Positions 37,061 through 40,777 of a stretch of 40,777 bases of DNA are shown one piece after another. The notes under the pieces were generated by a model. It saw only the letters and a list, made by a program, of their open reading frames with translations. It searched no databases and was not told the origin of the DNA. Source of the DNA: CAXMST01 sp964196325 (GTDB lineage Bacteria; Actinomycetota; Thermoleophilia; Solirubrobacterales; 70-9); NCBI GenBank assembly GCA_964196325.1, contig CAXMST010000001.1, positions 1-40,777 of the forward strand, given 5' to 3'. Position 1 is the stretch's first letter. The number at the start of each line of letters is the position of its first letter. Made by a program: the position numbers and the translations under genes.

Positions 37061-38281
37061 GTTCTGCTCGCTGGGTCCGGAGTCCGCGAGGCCGCCGTCG
37101 ACCGCATCGATGATCGCCCGTCCGGCCTTCAGGGTGCGCCCGATTCCGTCGCGGGAGATGCGGTCGTAGGTGTCGGTGGGCCAGTGCAGGTCCGGAATAA
37201 AGCCGTCCTGGACTGAGAGCGTCAGGCCACGGCCGCCCTGGGCCAGGACCGGGCTCGTGTCGTAGGTGAGTCCCGCGGGGCGGTCCTCGCCGATCAGTTG
37301 CAGTTCCGGAGCGGCGTCAGCCACGTGCTGGGCAGCCGCGATCAAGCCGGGGTCGGCGTCCCAGCGCGACAGGACGCCCTCCTTGCGGAGGAACTTGACA
37401 GGGGCCGCTCCGCCCACGTTGTCAAAGTTCAGAAAGAGCCAGTCCTCGGTCTCATGAGCCTCGAGAAACGCCTGGACCCCGAGGGTCCCGGACTCCTCGC
37501 AACCGGTCATCAACAGGACGACCCGGGTCGAGCGCAGCGGCCTCGCCGCGAGCTCGCCGGCGAGCACCGCAGCGACTGCGCAGCCTGAGGCGTTGTCGTT
37601 GGCCCCCGGCACATCCTCGCCCCGCAGTTCACGCTCGAGCAGCAGGGCCAGGCCGAGTGCGGGGACGGCACGCAGCGCCGCGAGCAACCTGCGCCCCCGA
37701 GGTCGCCCCCCGAGCAGCGGCTCGCCCACGGCCTGCGCCAGCCCGGCGAGGCTCTGGACTGCGATCCAGCCGCCGAGCAGCCCCACGACCCGGGGATCGA
37801 ACATCAAGCCCGAGCGCGAAGTATCCAGGTGGCACATCAGGCATAGCGTGCGCTGCGCCTCTGCCTCCCCCCCGTTGACCGTCGGGGCGGCTTCGATCTC
37901 GGCGACGAGGTTGCCGCTCGGCCTACGGGAGAGCAGCCTCGAGACGAACGGGGCCCGCAGGCTGCCCTCGCCGGCGAGGGCAGCGCCCGCGAGCAGGGCC
38001 AGCGCGCTGCGCAGGCGGCGCCGCTCAGCGGGCAGTAGGGACGGCAGTAGCGCCATCGCCTGGATCAGGCCGTAAGGGAGGCCGAAGCTCGCATAGCCGT
38101 CGAACGGCTCGATCTCCGCGCGAATCCCGGAGCCGGCAAGTTCGTCCCGCATCACCCCCATCGCGAGCTTCTCCCCGGCACCGGTTGAGCGCCGCGGGCC
38201 GACCCGGATCGCCAGCAGCTCGATCACCGACATCGCCCGTTCCTGGGCCGCCGAATCGTTGGTCGCCCGTTCGGAGCTCAC
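37058..38281 (-). CDS. M28-family zinc peptidase with hydrophobic insertions
   Basis: 407 aa from GTG 38281; the longer upstream frame crosses into the MFS gene. Two-zinc aminopeptidase ligands are all present: His151 in 'LMCHLDTSRSG', Asp229 in 'GANDNASGCAV', the Glu pair 262-263 in 'MTGCEESGTLG', Asp287 in 'LNFDNVGG' and the last His in 'PDLHWPTDTYD'. Two hydrophobic inserts, about 64-106 and 165-215, are unusual and could be membrane hairpins. No signal peptide is visible. The start lacks a Shine-Dalgarno and has TACGCT 6 nt upstream. It probably cleaves N-terminal residues from peptides. The substrate is unknown. Confidence 0.85.
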   Translation of the reverse strand: MSSERATNDSAAQERAMSVIELLAIRVGPRRSTGAGEKLAMGVMRDELAGSGIRAEIEPFDGYASFGLPYGLIQAMALLPSLLPAERRRLRSALALLAGAALAGEGSLRAPFVSRLLSRRPSGNLVAEIEAAPTVNGGEAEAQRTLCLMCHLDTSRSGLMFDPRVVGLLGGWIAVQSLAGLAQAVGEPLLGGRPRGRRLLAALRAVPALGLALLLERELRGEDVPGANDNASGCAVAAVLAGELAARPLRSTRVVLLMTGCEESGTLGVQAFLEAHETEDWLFLNFDNVGGAAPVKFLRKEGVLSRWDADPGLIAAAQHVADAAPELQLIGEDRPAGLTYDTSPVLAQGGRGLTLSVQDGFIPDLHWPTDTYDRISRDGIGRTLKAGRAIIDAVDGGLADSGPSEQN

Positions 38282-38287
38282 GGCAGC

Positions 38288-38293
38288 AGCGTA
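38288..38293 (-). promoter_or_regulatory. Predicted -10 of a leaderless M28 peptidase promoter
   Basis: The minus strand reads TACGCT, GCTGCC, GTG. The hexamer fits TANNNT with 6-nt spacing and supports GTG 38281 as the start. It lies in the 55-bp gap to the divergent MFS gene, whose own start has a distant GAGGA 12 nt upstream. Confidence 0.5.
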
Positions 38294-38336
38294 GAGACGA
38301 GGGGCGCGCCGATGCGTGCGAGGATGACGGCCGAAC

Positions 38337-39680
38337 ATGGAGATCGGCACAACCAACTGGAGAACCGCGATCTGGGCGCTGAGCGTGGGAGTCGTGCTCG
38401 CCGACTCCTCGGTCGTCACCCTGGCCCTGCCGGACATCCTGCGTGAGTACGACACCAGCGTGTTCGGCGTCAGCTGGGTCCTGACCGCCTACAACCTGGT
38501 CCTCGCCGCACTCATCATCCCCGCCTCCCATTTGGCCCGCCGGCTCCCGTTCCGCACCTGGGGCGTCGGGATCGGGGTCTTCGGCCTGGCGTCGCTCGGC
38601 TGCGCACTGGCTCCCGATGTCGGGTCGCTGATCGTCGGCCGCTGCGTGCAGGCGGCGGGCGGCGCCGCGATCCTGGCCGGGGCGATCGAAATGATCGCCC
38701 GAGCGCGCGGCGGCCATCGCTCGGGTGCCCTGCTGTGGGGCACGGCCGGCACCATCGGACTGGTGCTCGGACCCGCCCTGGGCGGCACCTTGACCCAGCT
38801 TCTCAGCTGGGAATCGATCTTCTTCCTGCAGGTACCGATGCTGGGGTTGCTTGTGGCGGTACCCGCGCTGTTGCCGGCGCCTGAGCGTGGTCCGGAGGGG
38901 CCGGATCGGGACAGAAGGCCCGAGATCGCTCTCGCGTTGCTGTCCGCCGGACTTACCGCCGCCCTGTTTCTGCTGGTCGTGCTTCTGACCGAGGGCTGGG
39001 GCCTCTCCCCCCTCGCGGCCGCTGCCGTGGTCAGCGTGATGCCGGCGGCCGCGCTGCTCGCAGGGCGGATCTCGTTGGCGGGTCCCGACTCCGGGCACCT
39101 GGCGATCGCGGGGTCAATCGCGATCGTCGGCGGGCTCGCCGGGCTTGGGGTCCTGCCCGGTGCGACCGTGGATCTGGTCATCGCCCCGCAGCTACTGATC
39201 GGCGTTGGCCTGGCCCTGACTCTGCCGGTACTGACGGCGGCGGCGCTCGGTGATCACGACCCGCGCGGGGCTCGGGGAGCCGAAACCCTGGCCGCCCGCC
39301 ATGCGGGGATTGTGGTCGGCATCCTGTTGCTCACCCCCCTCCTGAGCAGCCAACTGGAGGCCCAGGCCGACGCCGGCCGGGACGCCGGCACAGCGCTGCT
39401 GCTCGACTCACCGATCCCAGCTCAGGCCAAGCTCGAGGTGGCAGTCGCCGTGGATCAGCAGATCACGTCCGCTGACCAACTCCCCGACCTCGCTCCCGCT
39501 TTCGACGGCATCGACGTCGACGAGGCCGACCGCAGCGCCCTGAACGCGCTGGAGGAGGGCATCAACGACCAGCTCGAGCGCGCCGCGACCCATGCCTTCA
39601 GCCTGCCCTTTCTCGGGGCTGCCCTGTTCGCCGCCCTGAGTCTGCTGGCGATGTGGCATCTGCGCAGGAGCGACCCGTGA
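38337..39680 (+). CDS. MFS transporter, DHA2-like drug/proton antiporter
   Basis: 447 aa with about 13-14 hydrophobic helices. The first helix has 'VVLADSSVVTLALPDIL' (motif D1-like), followed by 'WVLTAYNLVLAALIIPASHL' (two helices), 'GRCVQAAGGAAILAGAIEMI' and motif C-like 'GTIGLVLGPALGGTL', typical of 14-helix exporters. Between the last two helices lies an extracytoplasmic loop of about 75 aa that is acidic and helical ('FDGIDVDEADRSALNALEEG'). The ATG start was chosen for fit to the first helix. Its stop overlaps the next gene. Exported compound unknown. Confidence 0.88.
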   Translation: MEIGTTNWRTAIWALSVGVVLADSSVVTLALPDILREYDTSVFGVSWVLTAYNLVLAALIIPASHLARRLPFRTWGVGIGVFGLASLGCALAPDVGSLIVGRCVQAAGGAAILAGAIEMIARARGGHRSGALLWGTAGTIGLVLGPALGGTLTQLLSWESIFFLQVPMLGLLVAVPALLPAPERGPEGPDRDRRPEIALALLSAGLTAALFLLVVLLTEGWGLSPLAAAAVVSVMPAAALLAGRISLAGPDSGHLAIAGSIAIVGGLAGLGVLPGATVDLVIAPQLLIGVGLALTLPVLTAAALGDHDPRGARGAETLAARHAGIVVGILLLTPLLSSQLEAQADAGRDAGTALLLDSPIPAQAKLEVAVAVDQQITSADQLPDLAPAFDGIDVDEADRSALNALEEGINDQLERAATHAFSLPFLGAALFAALSLLAMWHLRRSDP

Positions 39681-40333
39681 CCCGACGGGACCTCCCGATC
39701 CTGCTCGCCGCGGGCATCGCGCTCGGGGTCGTGCTCGCCTACCTGCTTGCCGGTGGCGCCTCCTACAAGCCGCTTGCCGTCGCTGATCCCTGCGAGCCAC
39801 GTTCGATCACGGTCCTCGCCGAGCGCGGTGTCTTCGAAGGGATCGCGCTCTCGGCGCTCGACGGTGCTGCCTGCGAGCTCGGCGTCAGCCGCGAGGAGCT
39901 GGCCGCCGCGCTCACCGACGAGGTCTCCCTGGCCGAGTTTGCCGAGCGCAACGACCTCGGGCGCGACCAGATCGAAGCTGCGATCACCTCCGGGTTGCTC
40001 CGGGCGGTCGATGATGCGGCGAGCCAGGGGCTGATCTCCAGCCCGATCGCCTCGCTGGCTCGGCTGATCATCGAGACGGTGCCGTTCGGGGTGGCGATTG
40101 ATCTGTTCGAGTCTCTGCCGGGGGATCCGACCCTGGCCGAGGTCGTCGAGGCACTTGCCGGCCTTGGCGAGGACATCGGGGGTCTGCCCGGCCTCGGCCT
40201 GGAGGGCCTGCAGGGACTGCTGCCCGAAGATCTCGAGGGTCTGCAGGGCGATCTCGAGCAGCTCTTCGGTGGCGGCCTGGAAGGTATCGACCCGGGCGAC
40301 CTCGAGGGATTGCTGCCCGGCACCAGCCCGTAG
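39677..40333 (+). CDS. Exported protein with C-terminal Leu/Gly repeats, coupled to the MFS exporter
   Basis: 218 aa from a GTG overlapping the MFS stop (GTGA). One N-terminal hydrophobic segment ('ILLAAGIALGVVLAYLLAGG') serves as signal or anchor. A helical domain follows with two Cys (in 'VADPCEPRS' and 'GAACELGVS'), and 'LGVSREELAAALTDEVSLAE' resembles a repeated helix pair. The last 45 residues are a short-period repeat of the form GL-x-GL and LEGL ('GLEGLQGLLPEDLEGLQGDL'). I know no family for it. The coupling suggests that it acts with the exporter, perhaps binding its extracytoplasmic loop. The stop TAG begins repeat copy D. Confidence 0.7.
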   Translation: MTRRDLPILLAAGIALGVVLAYLLAGGASYKPLAVADPCEPRSITVLAERGVFEGIALSALDGAACELGVSREELAAALTDEVSLAEFAERNDLGRDQIEAAITSGLLRAVDDAASQGLISSPIASLARLIIETVPFGVAIDLFESLPGDPTLAEVVEALAGLGEDIGGLPGLGLEGLQGLLPEDLEGLQGDLEQLFGGGLEGIDPGDLEGLLPGTSP

Positions 40334-40354
40334 ATGAATGGTTCCTGTTCCCGC
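40331..40354 (+). repeat. Stop-codon-linked repeat, copy D
   Basis: Begins TAGATGAATGGTTCC and matches copy B at 21 of 24 positions before diverging. Its first three bases are the stop codon of the Leu/Gly-repeat gene. It lies in the convergent gap before the 5S rRNA gene. Confidence 0.6.
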
Positions 40355-40376
40355 CGACCACAGCGGCCGCCCAGCA

Positions 40377-40406
40377 GCAAACCCCGGCCGCCGGCCGGCC
40401 GTTTGC
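40377..40406 (+). terminator. GC-rich inverted repeat after the Leu/Gly-repeat gene
   Basis: GCAAAC (40377-40382) pairs with GTTTGC (40401-40406), with GGCCG-rich self-complementary sequence between. It probably forms a stable stem 45 nt after the gene's stop. There is no U-run after it. It is the best terminator candidate for the plus-strand MFS operon. Confidence 0.4.
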
Positions 40407-40430
40407 CGCCGTTCAGCGGACCTAGAACGA

Positions 40431-40458
40431 GATCGAGCCGCCCGTGGGCGGCTCGATC
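40431..40458 (-). terminator. rRNA operon terminator hairpin
   Basis: A perfect 12-bp stem, GATCGAGCCGCC (40431-40442) with GGCGGCTCGATC (40447-40458), and loop CGTG, starting 10 nt after the 5S 3' end. On the minus strand it is followed by TCTCGTTCT, a moderately T-rich stretch. It is the last element of the 23S-5S unit. Confidence 0.75.
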
Positions 40459-40468
40459 ATCAATAAGA

Positions 40469-40582
40469 TTGGCGACGACCTACTCTCCCAGGCGGTTTCC
40501 CACCAAGTACCATCGGCGCTGAGGGGCTTAACTGCTCTGTTCGGAATGGGAAGAGGTGTATCTCCCTCGCTATTGCCACCAA
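40469..40582 (-). rRNA. rrf: 5S ribosomal RNA
   Basis: 114 nt on the minus strand. The ends pair as helix I (TTGGTGGC with GTCGCCAA, including two G-U pairs). Hallmark conserved stretches are CCCATTCCGAACAG in the loop B/C region and, near the 3' end, TGGGAGAGTAGG. Helix I pairing set the ends and may be one or two bases off. It lies 111 nt after the 23S 3' end. Confidence 0.95.
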
Positions 40583-40693
40583 ATTGGTCGGGATCGCGAG
40601 AACCGAGCCCGTACGCGCACGGGCCGCAGCCTCGCCGCCCCGGCGAAGCTTGAAAACTGCACGCAGGCCAATGCGCGTAATAGCAATATATAT
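40583..40693 (-). other. 23S-5S internal transcribed spacer
   Basis: About 111 nt with no tRNA gene. It has a short AT-rich patch (AATATATATC) next to the 23S end and GC-rich self-complementary stretches (for example CCCGTACGCGCACGGG at 40609-40624), probably part of the rRNA processing stem. Confidence 0.8.
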
Positions 40694-40777
40694 CGTCAAG
40701 CCCTCGACCGATTAGTACCGGTCAGCTGAGTGTGTTACCACACTTACACCGCCGGCCTATCAACCTGGTGTTCTCCC
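40694..40777 (-). rRNA. rrl: 23S ribosomal RNA, 3' end only
   Basis: The minus strand carries the universal 3'-terminal 23S sequence: GTTGATAGGCCGGCGG, then ACCGGTACTAAT, then CGAGGGCTTGAC at the end. About 84 nt are in the window; the rest lies beyond 40777. The exact 3' end (40693-40696) was set by the last conserved CTTGAC. Confidence 0.93.

Noticed and set aside
40583..40693. Possible tRNA in the 23S-5S spacer
   Set aside because: No TTCGA loop or cloverleaf can be drawn; the segment is a plain spacer.

Overview
The window is GC-rich, densely packed chromosomal DNA from an actinobacterium. Several features suggest class Thermoleophilia (Solirubrobacterales-like). These are the sepF/yggS/pgeF neighbourhood without the usual mycelial genes, a Bacillus/actinobacterial-type LexA box, many GTG and TTG starts, and frequent start/stop overlaps of the NTGA kind. 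The class is inferred from gene content and order only.

Region 1 (1-13654, nearly all minus strand) is a housekeeping block. In transcription order it holds a CCA-transferase-family gene, pgeF, yggS, sepF, a 30-codon proC remnant, yggT, lspA, rluD, rpsB, tsf, pyrH, frr, uppS, cdsA, dxr, rseP and the start of an acyl-CoA synthetase that leaves the window. It covers translation, isoprenoid, phospholipid and lipoprotein synthesis, and cell division. A frameshifted glyoxalase-fold (VOC) gene on the plus strand sits between cdsA and dxr.

Region 2 (13687-23760) has a membrane-anchored PQQ-type beta-propeller gene and then two minus-strand histidine blocks: murA-hisZ-hisG-hisD-hisB and hisH-hisA-orf94-hisF. 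A secreted glycoside-hydrolase-like gene lies between the blocks. HisG is the short form and is paired with HisZ. MurA has Asp in place of the fosfomycin-target Cys.

Region 3 (23783-31618) holds an HD-domain protein, an anchored alpha/beta hydrolase, a small protein with two tandem zinc modules, and a branched-chain amino-acid ABC transporter. The transporter genes livHMGF face the binding-protein gene livK and share a strong terminator with it. A small lipoprotein gene follows.

Region 4 (31606-36527) is an SOS mutagenesis operon: imuB-like, a DUF6504-like gene and dnaE2. A perfect LexA box fills the spacer between its -35 and -10 elements.

Region 5 (36528-40777) has a small ORF, an inverted-repeat element, an M28 peptidase with hydrophobic insertions, an MFS exporter coupled to a Leu/Gly-repeat protein, and the 3' end of an rRNA operon (23S and 5S, minus strand).

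Two themes run through the window. Many genes have a TANNNT-like hexamer 6-9 nt before a start codon that lacks a Shine-Dalgarno sequence, so they look leaderless. A previously unfamiliar 15-40 nt repeat, starting TAGATGA, abuts stop codons in three of the four convergent intergenic gaps longer than 90 bp.
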